This document shows positions 1 through 7,368 of a DNA stretch of 17,134 bases, piece by piece. The stretch is from Candidatus Sivonenia alaskensis PMM_0068 (GTDB lineage: Bacteria > Cyanobacteriota > Cyanobacteriia > Gloeobacterales > PMM-0068). The notes below the pieces were generated by a model that saw nothing but the letters and a program-made list of their open reading frames with translations, searched no databases and was not told where the DNA came from. Location of the stretch: assembly GCA_949127685.1 (NCBI GenBank), contig CASBPW010000048.1, forward strand, positions 1 through 17,134, given 5' to 3'. How positions within the stretch are numbered: the stretch's first letter is position 1; each line of letters starts with the position of its first letter. The translations under genes and the position numbers were made by a program.

Positions 1-154
1 CCGATTCAAACTCCTCTTTAGAGGCCCCACACTCAGGGCAAACCCATTCAGTCGGTAAAGCCTCAAAAGGAGTGCCTGGCGGTATCCCATTTCCAGGGTC
101 TCCTTCGGCTGGGTCGTACGTATAGCTGCAGACGGTGCACTTATAAACTTGCAT
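1..154 (-). CDS. Rubredoxin (3' end cut by window edge)
   Basis: Small iron protein expected to carry single electrons in the cytoplasm. The 51 visible residues start MQVYKCTVCSYTYDPAEG and contain both rubredoxin knuckles, CTVC at residues 6-9 and CPEC at 39-42. These four cysteines would hold one Fe. The aromatic and proline positions (Y4, Y11, Y13, W37, P40) also fit the family. The compact N-terminus resembles soluble clostridial-type rubredoxins rather than the cyanobacterial RubA type that is tethered to the membrane by a C-terminal helix. The C-terminus lies outside the window, so a tail cannot be excluded. The ATG lies 5 bases after the stop of the upstream permease, with an AAAGGA ribosome-binding site in between, so it is probably the last visible gene of the transporter operon. 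The family call is near certain; the electron partner is unknown. Confidence 0.93.
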   Translation of the reverse strand, partial: MQVYKCTVCSYTYDPAEGDPGNGIPPGTPFEALPTEWVCPECGASKEEFES

Positions 155-159
155 GTTGA

Positions 160-981
160 TTATCCTTTAACGCCACTGCCAGTATCAGTCGGAATAATGA
201 ATCGCTGGAGAAAGACAAAAAATATGAGAATGGGCAGGATAGAAATGACCGAGCCTGCCGCCACCAAACGCCAATCTTCAGCAAACGCACTAGACAGGTT
301 GGCAACGCCTAAGGGCAGGGTGTAAAACTTAGGGTCATCCAAAATAATTAAAGGCCAGAGGAAGTCTCCCCACATGGCAATAAAAGTAAATACGGCCAGG
401 GTGGTCAAGGCCGGACGGATAGAAGGCAACATCACATGCCACCAAATGCCCAGACTAGAATAACCATCTACTCGAGCCGCCTCTTCCAATTCTTTGGGTA
501 CGCCCGCAAACGCTTGTCGCAGCAGGAAAATGCCAAAGGCAGAAACCATATAGGGAAAAATGAGGCCCATATAGGTATTTTTCAGATTGAGTTGGACCGC
601 CAAGATATAGAGGGGGATCATCGTGATCTGAAAGGGGATCATAATCGTGCCAATGATCGACCAAAAGACTAAAGTTTTTCCTTTAAAATTAAAGCGGGCC
701 AGCGGATAAGCCGCTAAGGAACAAAACAATAGATTGAGAACAACGGTGATCCCTGAGACTAAGACACTATTGAATAGATAACGAGCAAAGGGGTTGTTGT
801 TCCACACTTTACTGAAGTTATTGAAGGTGGGAGAGGCCGGAAGTAGCTGAGGCGGATAGAGAAAAATATTTTCTTGGCTAGATTTAAAGGCAGTACTGAC
901 CAGCCAAAGCAAGGGGCCAATCATCAAAATTCCAATAATGATTAATAAAATGTACTGAATCGTATTTTTAGCTATATTCAT
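160..981 (-). CDS. Sugar ABC transporter permease, MalG/UgpE type
   Basis: Second inner-membrane subunit of a carbohydrate importer (binding-protein-dependent transport inner membrane component family). It is about 273 residues long with six hydrophobic segments. The first follows a short charged N-terminus, as in MalG-like subunits. The cytoplasmic EAA loop, which docks on the ATPase, reads EEAARVDGYSSLGIWWHVML in the latter part of the protein, with the conserved G and the following LP. The ATG at 981 shares one base with the stop of the preceding permease (TGATG), which points to translational coupling; a GTG one codon upstream (984) is an alternative start. It is expected to pair with the 981-1847 permease as a heterodimer and to use the divergent ATPase at 3210. 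The substrate cannot be read from the sequence. Confidence 0.93.
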   Translation of the reverse strand: MNIAKNTIQYILLIIIGILMIGPLLWLVSTAFKSSQENIFLYPPQLLPASPTFNNFSKVWNNNPFARYLFNSVLVSGITVVLNLLFCSLAAYPLARFNFKGKTLVFWSIIGTIMIPFQITMIPLYILAVQLNLKNTYMGLIFPYMVSAFGIFLLRQAFAGVPKELEEAARVDGYSSLGIWWHVMLPSIRPALTTLAVFTFIAMWGDFLWPLIILDDPKFYTLPLGVANLSSAFAEDWRLVAAGSVISILPILIFFVFLQRFIIPTDTGSGVKG

Positions 982-1847
982 CACATAGCCCCCCCTGTCG
1001 GGTCAACGGAGCGTACGCTAATCACAGAGAGCAAAAAAACCACTAGAAATAAAACTACGCCAATAGCAGAGGCATATCCCATCTCTAAGCTAGAAAATCC
1101 TTTTTCATAGAGATAGTAAACAACCGTTTTAGTACTATTCGCGGGGCCACCTCGTGACATCACATAGACTTCTTCAAAGACTTTCATCGCGGCAATCGCT
1201 GAGATAACCGTTACCAATACGATATACGGCTTCAGCATAGGGATCGTTATATCAAGGTGCTTGCGCCAACCATCAGAACCATCAATAGCGGCAGCTTCAT
1301 AGAGGTCCTGAGGGATGGTCTGCAAACCCGCCAGATAAATCACCATGTAGTAGCCCAGCCCTTTCCAAATAGTGACCGCAATAATGGCGAAGATAGCCGT
1401 ACTCGAATTAGTCAACCAAGGGATTTTTACAGACGTAAAGATGGAGGTAAAGTAGTTTAGCAATCCATTTTCTGCATAGATCCATTTCCAGGCGATCCCC
1501 GCCACCACTACAGAAACAATAACAGGGATATAATAAGCTGCTCGGAAAAATTGAATTCCTCTTATTTTTTGATTGACTAAAATAGCCAGGAAAAGAGGCA
1601 AAATGACCAAGGCAGGAACCACCACTACCATGTAAATCAGCGTATTAAATAAGACTTTCCAAAAGAGTTGGTCTCTCCACAGCTGTTCATAGTTTTTAAG
1701 TCCAATGAAATTGGGTGCTCCGATAATATCGTAATCGGTAAAGCTTAAATATATGGCCTGGAGGACGGGCCAAAAAGAAACTACGGCCAGGATCAGTAGG
1801 GCAGGAAATAGGAAAAAATAGGGGGTCGAGGTTCTATTTAGCTTCAT
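981..1847 (-). CDS. Sugar ABC transporter permease, MalF/UgpA type
   Basis: First inner-membrane subunit of the carbohydrate importer, about 288 residues, with six hydrophobic segments. It starts MKLNRTSTPYFFLFPALLIL, a usual N-terminus for short MalF/UgpA-type permeases that lack the large MalF periplasmic insertion. The EAA loop (EAAAIDGSDGWRKHLDITIP) keeps the conserved E-A-A, G and I-x-x-P residues that contact the ATPase. The ATG at 1847 was chosen because it overlaps the lipoprotein stop as ATGA, a common coupled arrangement; a GTG at 1862 would add five residues but has no clear ribosome-binding site. The base composition of this gene looks AT-richer than most of the window (about 40% GC in sampled lines). 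The role is certain at family level; the sugar is unknown. Confidence 0.93.
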   Translation of the reverse strand: MKLNRTSTPYFFLFPALLILAVVSFWPVLQAIYLSFTDYDIIGAPNFIGLKNYEQLWRDQLFWKVLFNTLIYMVVVVPALVILPLFLAILVNQKIRGIQFFRAAYYIPVIVSVVVAGIAWKWIYAENGLLNYFTSIFTSVKIPWLTNSSTAIFAIIAVTIWKGLGYYMVIYLAGLQTIPQDLYEAAAIDGSDGWRKHLDITIPMLKPYIVLVTVISAIAAMKVFEEVYVMSRGGPANSTKTVVYYLYEKGFSSLEMGYASAIGVVLFLVVFLLSVISVRSVDPTGGAM

Positions 1848-3106
1848 CCCAGAGTATTCCACTGTTCAGCTGCGCTGGCAATCGCTTTATCGGTTGTTTT
1901 CTCTCCAAGCATCGCCTGTTGGAGTTCGTCGTAGATGAACTTTTGCAATTTATCCACGTTTTTGACAGGTGGAACTAAAACTTCTGCTTGAGCCAATTGG
2001 GAAGCACTGATCACCCGTGCTTTAACTTCTGCATCAGAGGAAGGGCTTTTGGCTGTGAAATAGGGGTCTTTGGCAGCCTGTATAGAAGAAGGGAGTTGAT
2101 TGGCCACCTTAGAAAAACTTAGCTGGTTCGTTGCGTTGGTGAGGAATAGGGCAAATTTAACAGCACTATCTAAACTTTTAGAACTACTGGGGACTACTAC
2201 GTTCATGGCACTTGCACTTGTCTTGCCGTTAGGACCAACAATCTGTGTAGATACATCCGAGATCTTGGCAATATCAGGAGCATTGAGTTTGATTGCCTGC
2301 ATAAATTCAGGACCTGTGAGCAGCATAGCCAACTCTCCTGCTTGATAAAGTTCTACTGCTTTACGATGGCCTTCTGTCAAAATTTCACGAGGGATAACCT
2401 GTTTCTTAAACAAATTCACCCAATAGTCAAAGGCGGCCTTGCCCTCTAGATTATTAAAGGCTGCTTTGCCGTCAGAGCCGAGTAAGGGCATACCCATTTG
2501 CACCATAGATTCTAGGACTTGGCCTCCATCCATCGTTAACAGGAAAGCATATTTTCCCGTTTTCGCCTTTAGCTGTTCCGAAGCAGCGGCCAACTCTTCA
2601 TAGGTTTTGGGCGCTTGCTGAATCCCTGCCTGTTCAAAAAGCTTTCGGTTATAAACCGTAACATTCGTCCCTACATACCAAGGCAAGCCAAAAACGGTAT
2701 TGCCAAGCTGGTTAGATTTCCAAATATTAGGAAAGTAAAGGGCTTGCTGTTCTTGAGCAAGCGTTTTCTGCATATCCACAAGGGCATTTTTTTCGGCGAG
2801 CTTGGTAGCAAACTGTGGATTTAAATTGACGACATCGGGAGCAGTACCGGCCGAGACAGAGGTCAGGATTTTATTTTCCATATCTGCCCAGGGAACATCC
2901 ACCCATTCCACGGCAATTTCGGGATTCTGCTTCGTGAAATCTTTGACCAGGCCCGCCATGTAGGCATCGAAGGTCGGTTTTAACTGCATGGTCCAAAAGA
3001 TGATTTTGTTGCCCTTCGTGCTAGCAGATGGGTTCTCCTGTTGGCCACAAGCCCCGAGCAAGAATAGAGCACCGGAGGAAACAATCAAGGTTCTTCGGGA
3101 AAGCAT
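1844..3106 (-). CDS. Sugar-binding lipoprotein of ABC transporter (family 1 SBP)
   Basis: Extracytoplasmic solute receptor that should deliver a sugar or sugar-like compatible solute to the two downstream permeases. The protein has about 420 residues. Its N-terminus, MLSRRTLIVSSGALFLLGAC, carries a lipobox ending LGAC, so the cysteine should be lipidated and the protein anchored. The SRRTLI stretch just before the hydrophobic core resembles a twin-arginine export signal. The body matches family 1 binding proteins: an early KIIFWTMQLKPTFDAYMAGL strand-helix, then FTKQNPEIAVEWVDVPWADM and GTAPDVVNLNPQFA. The ATG at 3106 is given as start; a TTG at 3112 adds two residues and is better spaced from an AGGGG stretch, so the start is open. 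Gene order (receptor, permease, permease, with the ATPase apart) recalls the cyanobacterial GgtBCD/GgtA glucosylglycerol importer, but that substrate is only a guess. Confidence 0.92.
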   Translation of the reverse strand: MLSRRTLIVSSGALFLLGACGQQENPSASTKGNKIIFWTMQLKPTFDAYMAGLVKDFTKQNPEIAVEWVDVPWADMENKILTSVSAGTAPDVVNLNPQFATKLAEKNALVDMQKTLAQEQQALYFPNIWKSNQLGNTVFGLPWYVGTNVTVYNRKLFEQAGIQQAPKTYEELAAASEQLKAKTGKYAFLLTMDGGQVLESMVQMGMPLLGSDGKAAFNNLEGKAAFDYWVNLFKKQVIPREILTEGHRKAVELYQAGELAMLLTGPEFMQAIKLNAPDIAKISDVSTQIVGPNGKTSASAMNVVVPSSSKSLDSAVKFALFLTNATNQLSFSKVANQLPSSIQAAKDPYFTAKSPSSDAEVKARVISASQLAQAEVLVPPVKNVDKLQKFIYDELQQAMLGEKTTDKAIASAAEQWNTLG

Positions 3107-3209
3107 ATGCAATAGATCGCCCCTAGACTTTTCGGATGATTATAGAACCCCAGCCCGACAGGCATGCTAAATTTCACCATAATAGATTTACCTACTCTTC
3201 CAAAGCCTC
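3107..3209. promoter_or_regulatory. Divergent promoter region between transporter operon and its ATPase
   Basis: The 103 bases between the lipoprotein and ATPase genes must hold both starts of transcription. For the minus-strand operon there is a perfect TATAAT at 3144-3139, without a good -35 box at the usual spacing. For the plus-strand ATPase a CATAAT at 3178-3183 lies 17 bases after CCGACA (3155-3160), a modest -35/-10 pair. No clear operator palindrome was seen. The shared region suggests that both halves of the transporter are controlled together. Confidence 0.4.
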
Positions 3210-4364
3210 ATGGCCTCTGTTGACCTCCGCGCTGTATCCAAAGTTTTCGAACAAACTCAAGTCCTCCATGACATCAATCTGACGGTGGAAGACGGCGAAT
3301 TTATGGTTTTGGTCGGGCCTTCTGGCTGCGGAAAAAGCACTTTGTTGCGCATTATTGCAGGCTTAGAATCAGTCAGTAGTGGCGAAATACGCCTTGAAAA
3401 TACCTGTGTGAATCATTTGCCCCCAAAAGCTCGGGATATCGCTATGGTTTTTCAAAGTTATGCGCTCTATCCCCATATGACGGTCTATGACAATCTTGCT
3501 TTTGGCCTACGTCGTCAGCAACAGTACCGCTTGGGCGAGAAATTCTTTTGTGGGCTCATGTCCAATCGGCGCGCCGTTGATCAGCGGGTGCAAGAGGTAG
3601 CTCTTACCCTCCAACTTGAAAATCTACTGACCCGTAAACCAAAAGAGCTTTCTGGGGGCCAAAAGCAGCGAGTGGCCCTCGGTCGGGCTATGGCGCGCAA
3701 TCCTAAAGTTTTTTTGATGGATGAACCTCTTTCCAACTTGGACGCCCAACTGCGGGGAGCAACCCGTAGCCAAATTGTCCAACTCCAGAAGAAGCTGCAA
3801 ACAACCACCGTCTACGTCACCCACGACCAGACAGAAGCGATGACCATGGGGACTCGGATTGCGGTACTCCGGGGCGGCAAAATTCAGCAGGTGGACACGC
3901 CCCTCAATCTCTATCTTCGGCCTGCGAATCGCTTTGTAGCCGGATTTATCGGTTCTCCATCGATGAACTTTTTCCCGGTGCTGGTGGATGAAGAAGGGCT
4001 TTTACAGGGCCCCTGGCTTTGGCAACCGATCGCTCTATCCGAGCAACAGCGGCACAACTTGATGCCTAAGCGTCCCTTAACGCTGGGCATCCGCCCAGAG
4101 CATGTGTGTCCTGCTTCCCTGTCCGCAGCCCACATACAGGCCATAGTCCAGGTCGTAGAAGCTCTGGGCTGCGAAACGAATGTAGTAATGGAGATTCAGC
4201 CGAGGCCAGATCAGCAGAACAGCAAACAGGATGGTCAGCCGCTGCAGGCCAAAGTTTCCCCCAACGTCCATTTCTCCGTGAACGCGATCGCTGGCTGGGT
4301 CATAGACCCTGCCAATCTGTATCTTTTTGATCAGGAATCAGGCGATGTGTTGATGCATCCTTAA
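3210..4364 (+). CDS. Sugar ABC transporter ATP-binding protein (MalK/UgpC family)
   Basis: ATPase subunit that powers sugar import; 384 residues in the cytoplasm on the permease pair. All catalytic motifs are present: Walker A GPSGCGKST (36-44), Q-loop Q82, signature LSGGQ (147-151), Walker B VFLMDEP (167-173), D-loop SNLDA and switch H205. A C-terminal regulatory (TOBE/OB) region follows from about residue 250, with the IRPEH motif (294-298) usual for MalK/UgpC proteins. Between the Q-loop and the signature (about residues 102-122) there is extra sequence, roughly 12-15 residues more than typical MalK. It is divergent from the binding-protein and permease genes, a common cyanobacterial layout for such importers, and is richer in GC than they are. 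It may also serve other importers, as shared MalK-type ATPases do. No good ribosome-binding site precedes the ATG. Confidence 0.93.
   Translation: MASVDLRAVSKVFEQTQVLHDINLTVEDGEFMVLVGPSGCGKSTLLRIIAGLESVSSGEIRLENTCVNHLPPKARDIAMVFQSYALYPHMTVYDNLAFGLRRQQQYRLGEKFFCGLMSNRRAVDQRVQEVALTLQLENLLTRKPKELSGGQKQRVALGRAMARNPKVFLMDEPLSNLDAQLRGATRSQIVQLQKKLQTTTVYVTHDQTEAMTMGTRIAVLRGGKIQQVDTPLNLYLRPANRFVAGFIGSPSMNFFPVLVDEEGLLQGPWLWQPIALSEQQRHNLMPKRPLTLGIRPEHVCPASLSAAHIQAIVQVVEALGCETNVVMEIQPRPDQQNSKQDGQPLQAKVSPNVHFSVNAIAGWVIDPANLYLFDQESGDVLMHP
4284..4291. repeat. HIP1 octamer GCGATCGC
   Basis: One exact copy of the cyanobacterial HIP1 palindrome, inside the ATPase gene. It was the only copy found by eye in the window. 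The motif is highly over-represented in many cyanobacteria, so its rarity here is a mild lineage clue. Confidence 0.7.
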
Positions 4365-4475
4365 AGATAATGTTCTTTTTTAAATGAAACCTGCCCCCTT
4401 TTTGGTGTAGAACTAAATCTACCTAAACCAGCATGCCTTCCTAATGAATTTGAGGCCTGAGCGTTACCTAGTTTC

Positions 4476-5171
4476 ATGACCGATTTTTACGACCCCTGGC
4501 AAGAACAACTCTCTCCCCTTATCCAGCGGTTCAACCGAGAGGCACAAGCGGCAGGCAAAGGAGTCGCCTGGGATTTCCCCGAAGAAGTAACTAGTTCGAC
4601 GTTTTATCGAGAATTGGCTACTGGCGGCTTGGAAAAAAGGCTTGGAGTTCCTTTTTGGGAGCTTGCAAAACCCAAGAAGAATGATCGCTGCCTGGACGTA
4701 GCCTGTGGGGGTGATTTTTTCTTCTATCCCTGGGCTGAATGGCAAGCCAATTTCTGGGGTCAAGACCTGAGCCCTGCCTTGGCAAAAGTGATCAATTCTC
4801 GGGCACCTCAGCTCAATTCCAAGCTGTTCAAAGGGGTGCGGGTGGCTGGTGCCCATCGCATGGACTATGAAGAAAATTTCTTTGACCTGGTCCTGGCTTT
4901 AGGCCTTAGCTACTACATGCCCCTGGATTACTCTGCTCAAGTGCTGATCGAAATCCGCAGAGTCGTCAAATCCGGTGCGCCTGTGTTGTTCGAGGTAGTG
5001 GAGCCCAATTCTCCGTGGATAGATGCTTGGGGCCTCATGGAAATGGCCAAAGGAACAGAAGTCTACTTCACTGAGCTAGAAGATTGGGAGACAACCTTCA
5101 AACAGGTCGGCAGCCAAATCCAGTCATCTAAAGCGGGAGAACTCTTCCGCACCTATCTGCTGACTTTTTAG
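4476..5171 (+). CDS. Class I SAM-dependent methyltransferase
   Basis: Probable methyltransferase of 231 residues with the Rossmann fold of class I enzymes. The SAM-binding motif I is LDVACGGDFFFY (73-84). An acidic residue at the end of strand 2 follows in GQDLSP (D97), then HRMDYEENFFDLVLALGLSY (127-146), which gives the motif II/III acidic residue and the post-II strand. The second half (RRVVKSGAPVLFEVVEPNSP) matches the usual report-and-strand pattern after motif III. There is no second domain, signal peptide or membrane segment. The substrate cannot be told; small-molecule methyltransferases of this shape are the closest comparison. It stands alone on the plus strand, 111 bases after the ATPase gene, and its stop lies 2 bases from the stop of dprA on the other strand. 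Confidence 0.82.
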   Translation: MTDFYDPWQEQLSPLIQRFNREAQAAGKGVAWDFPEEVTSSTFYRELATGGLEKRLGVPFWELAKPKKNDRCLDVACGGDFFFYPWAEWQANFWGQDLSPALAKVINSRAPQLNSKLFKGVRVAGAHRMDYEENFFDLVLALGLSYYMPLDYSAQVLIEIRRVVKSGAPVLFEVVEPNSPWIDAWGLMEMAKGTEVYFTELEDWETTFKQVGSQIQSSKAGELFRTYLLTF

Positions 5172-5173
5172 GT

Positions 5174-6274
5174 TCAGCAGCGTCGATACTGCATTCCGGC
5201 AAGCTGCTCTACCCCTCCCTTCAGTTCCAAACCCAGTAGGAGCGCGGAAAGCACTCCGGTATCCAAGCCTGATTTAAGGGCGATTTGATCAAAAGGCTCT
5301 GGGTGAGCCGTCAAAATTTCCCAAAGTGCTTTTTCCTCAGGGTCTAACTCAAGGGGAGCGGAGCTACTCTTAACGCCTTCTCGTTGACTACCCGCCGCCC
5401 CCAAATCTTTGAGCAGCTGTTCTGTGCTGAGAATCAAATGTGCGCCCCGATCCACAAGTTGGAGACAGCCCAGGGAATACTCCATATCAAGGCTGCCCGG
5501 TAGCACATAGACATCCCGTCCATAATCTGCGGCCAGATAGGCCGTGATCAGGGCACCAGAACGTTCTGGTGCTTCCAGAACCAGGGTTGCCTTCGAAAGC
5601 CCCGCTACGATCCGATTGCGATGGGGGAAATAGCCAGCAGTGGGAGGAGTTCCTGGTGGATACTCACTGAGAATGGTTCCACCTTGGGCGATGATCGATT
5701 GGTACATCCGTTGATGCTGGTAGGGATAGGCGATGTCGATCCCACAGCCTAGAACCGCTACCGTTCTTCCTTGCGCTGCTAGGGTGGCACGATGGGCTGC
5801 TCCGTCAATGCCTACGGCCAGACCAGAAATCACCGTAAAGCCTAAGCGCCCCAATTCAAAGCCCAATTTCTTGGCCCAGCGTTGGCCATACTCCGAAGCC
5901 CGACGAGTCCCGACAATGGCCACAGCTGGTTCCCATGGACCCAATTTTCCCCGGTAATAGAGCACGGGTGGGGGGTCTGCTATCTCCCAAAGTTGCGCGG
6001 GATATGCTGTGTCAGCAGGGGTCAAAAAAGGTCCGTATTTTGTTTCCCACGTTTCCAGGAGCGCCTCTGGTTCTAGGGAAGCTTTCTGAGAACGAAGCTG
6101 CTCCACGAGGTTCAAGCTAAATCCCGCTATTTCACGCCATCTGCGAGGGTCTGCTTGCCAAGCGCAGTGCATGGATCCCATATGTTCATAAAGACGCTTC
6201 AGGCGTATCGGTCCCATCCCTTCTAAGCGCGACCATGCCAGCCAATAAGCGCGTTCTGTTCTATCCTCTGCCAC
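5174..6274 (-). CDS. dprA: DNA-processing protein DprA
   Basis: DprA binds incoming single-stranded DNA and loads RecA during natural transformation. The 366 residues have the normal layout: an N-terminal helix-hairpin-helix-like region (about 10-60), the Rossmann (SMF) domain (about 84-295) and a C-terminal winged-helix segment (about 310-366). Family signatures are visible: VGTRRAS (121-127), SGLAVGID (150-157), GCGID (176-180), SEYPPG (203-208), FPHRNRIVAGLS (216-227) and ERSGALITA. The usual GCNxLI segment reads GCLQLV, a mild change. The start is a GTG at 6274 because no in-frame ATG precedes the conserved region; no strong ribosome-binding site was seen. A second, smaller DprA-like gene lies at 12079. 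This gene supports competence in the host, but no pilus or other competence genes are in the window. Confidence 0.95.
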   Translation of the reverse strand: MAEDRTERAYWLAWSRLEGMGPIRLKRLYEHMGSMHCAWQADPRRWREIAGFSLNLVEQLRSQKASLEPEALLETWETKYGPFLTPADTAYPAQLWEIADPPPVLYYRGKLGPWEPAVAIVGTRRASEYGQRWAKKLGFELGRLGFTVISGLAVGIDGAAHRATLAAQGRTVAVLGCGIDIAYPYQHQRMYQSIIAQGGTILSEYPPGTPPTAGYFPHRNRIVAGLSKATLVLEAPERSGALITAYLAADYGRDVYVLPGSLDMEYSLGCLQLVDRGAHLILSTEQLLKDLGAAGSQREGVKSSSAPLELDPEEKALWEILTAHPEPFDQIALKSGLDTGVLSALLLGLELKGGVEQLAGMQYRRC

Positions 6275-6338
6275 ATGATTTCTGAATACGTCGGGGCAGT
6301 TATAACCTGACAGAAAAGAAAATGGGCTTTATGAGGCT

Positions 6339-7091
6339 TTATAAAATGCTAAAAAGTACCACGGTGGTATTGTCTCTACCGCCATACTCATTGGCTTGGT
6401 GAACCAGGGCTTCCACGGCTTCCTGGTCATTTGGGTTCGCCGATAGAATTTGGGCTATTTCCTGCTCTGGAACTTCTTTGGTAAGGCCGTCACTACAGAG
6501 TAGATAGCGGTCTTGGGCATGCATAGGAATTTTTTGGACCAGCCCCGCTTTCAGGTCTGGGCGTCCTAGACATCGGCTAAGGACATTGCGATAGGGATGT
6601 TTTTCTGCGGCTTCGGGTAAGACATATCCTTTAGCGACTAACTCCGCGACCAGGGTATGGTCCTCTGTCAGGCGGGATAGAACTTTTGAAGATCCATCCC
6701 ATCGGTAGAGTCGAGAATCTCCCACATGGGTGTACCAGAGATAGGAACCGACGACCCAGGCGATGACCAGGGTGGTTCCCATATCTCCATGTTCTTCGTG
6801 CTGCTCAGCATCTTTTAGAATGTCCTCATTGGCGATGCGTACAGCTTGTAACAAAGACTCCTCCACCGCTAAGGTCAAAGAGGAGGGGCGTTGGCTCTCC
6901 AAAAATGTACGCACAGATTGGATGGCTAGAGAGCTAGCAACTTCCCCGGCGGTGTGGCCGCCCATACCATCTGCCAAAATAAAAAGACCTCGATCAGCGT
7001 AGTAAGCATCCTCGTTGATGCTCCGCACGTGACCAACATCGGTTGTCCCTGCCCATGTCAGAGAAAATAAGGGAGAGGTTAGCTCAGTCAT
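6339..7091 (-). CDS. PP2C-type protein serine/threonine phosphatase
   Basis: Metal-dependent phosphatase that removes phosphate from Ser/Thr residues; 250 residues, cytoplasmic, a single catalytic domain of the Stp/PrpC type. The expected motifs are GHVRSINEDAYY (20-31, with E27 and D28), ADGMGGHTAGE (40-50, D41 as metal ligand), GTTLV (105-109), HVGDSRLYR (122-130), TEDHT (142-146), SDGL (200-203, D201) and GRDNTT (238-243, D240). It has no sensor domain, so it probably works on partners chosen by other means. It is divergent from rpaA across 277 bases. A PP2C gene beside rpaA is, from memory, also found in Synechocystis (slr0114/slr0115), which would make this pairing conserved, but this was not checked. 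No kinase of the Hanks type is present in the window. Confidence 0.94.
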   Translation of the reverse strand: MTELTSPLFSLTWAGTTDVGHVRSINEDAYYADRGLFILADGMGGHTAGEVASSLAIQSVRTFLESQRPSSLTLAVEESLLQAVRIANEDILKDAEQHEEHGDMGTTLVIAWVVGSYLWYTHVGDSRLYRWDGSSKVLSRLTEDHTLVAELVAKGYVLPEAAEKHPYRNVLSRCLGRPDLKAGLVQKIPMHAQDRYLLCSDGLTKEVPEQEIAQILSANPNDQEAVEALVHQANEYGGRDNTTVVLFSIL

Positions 7092-7368
7092 TGCTAAATA
7101 TCGCTGCTGCTAAAGATACTTCCCTGTTTAACTTGGTGCCCGTAGATTTATTTGCCCAGAAGCTATTTTTTAACTTTTTGAAAAACCCGCACTTTATACG
7201 CAGGAATCATTTCAACACCTAAGAAATTTGAACTTTTATCAAGATTCCAGGGATTTTTGCCTAGTCTTGGCCGGGATCGCTATGCAGCGCTTTGTGTCGA
7301 ATGTATTATTATGTATGGAGTTAATAAATAAAGCTTTACAAAACTTAAAGGAAAGGTAAATTTTTTCC
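7092..7368. promoter_or_regulatory. Divergent control region between PP2C gene and rpaA
   Basis: AT-rich 277-base gap that must hold the promoters of both genes. Before rpaA there is a run of A/T-rich possible -10 elements (around TATTATTATG at 7304-7313) and a doubled AAAGG at 7347-7356, 12 bases or more from the ATG, which probably acts as ribosome-binding site. The TTTACAAA at 7335-7342 matches one half of an RpaB-binding HLR1 repeat; the second half is not there, so binding is unproven. For the phosphatase, TATAAA on the minus strand near 7196 is a possible -10. No further gene was seen. Confidence 0.35.

Noticed and set aside
4403..4430. Bulged hairpin after the ATPase gene
   Set aside because: The GTAGA/TCTAC stem is short, has a four-base bulge and no T tract after it, so it is not a convincing terminator.
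4464..4856. 130-residue open frame on the minus strand
   Set aside because: It lies opposite the methyltransferase, whose SAM motifs are clear, and shows no domain of its own.
6325..6342. Direct repeat GGCTTTAT, two copies 10 bases apart
   Set aside because: It is too short, lies at the end of the phosphatase gene and has no other copies nearby; chance is enough.
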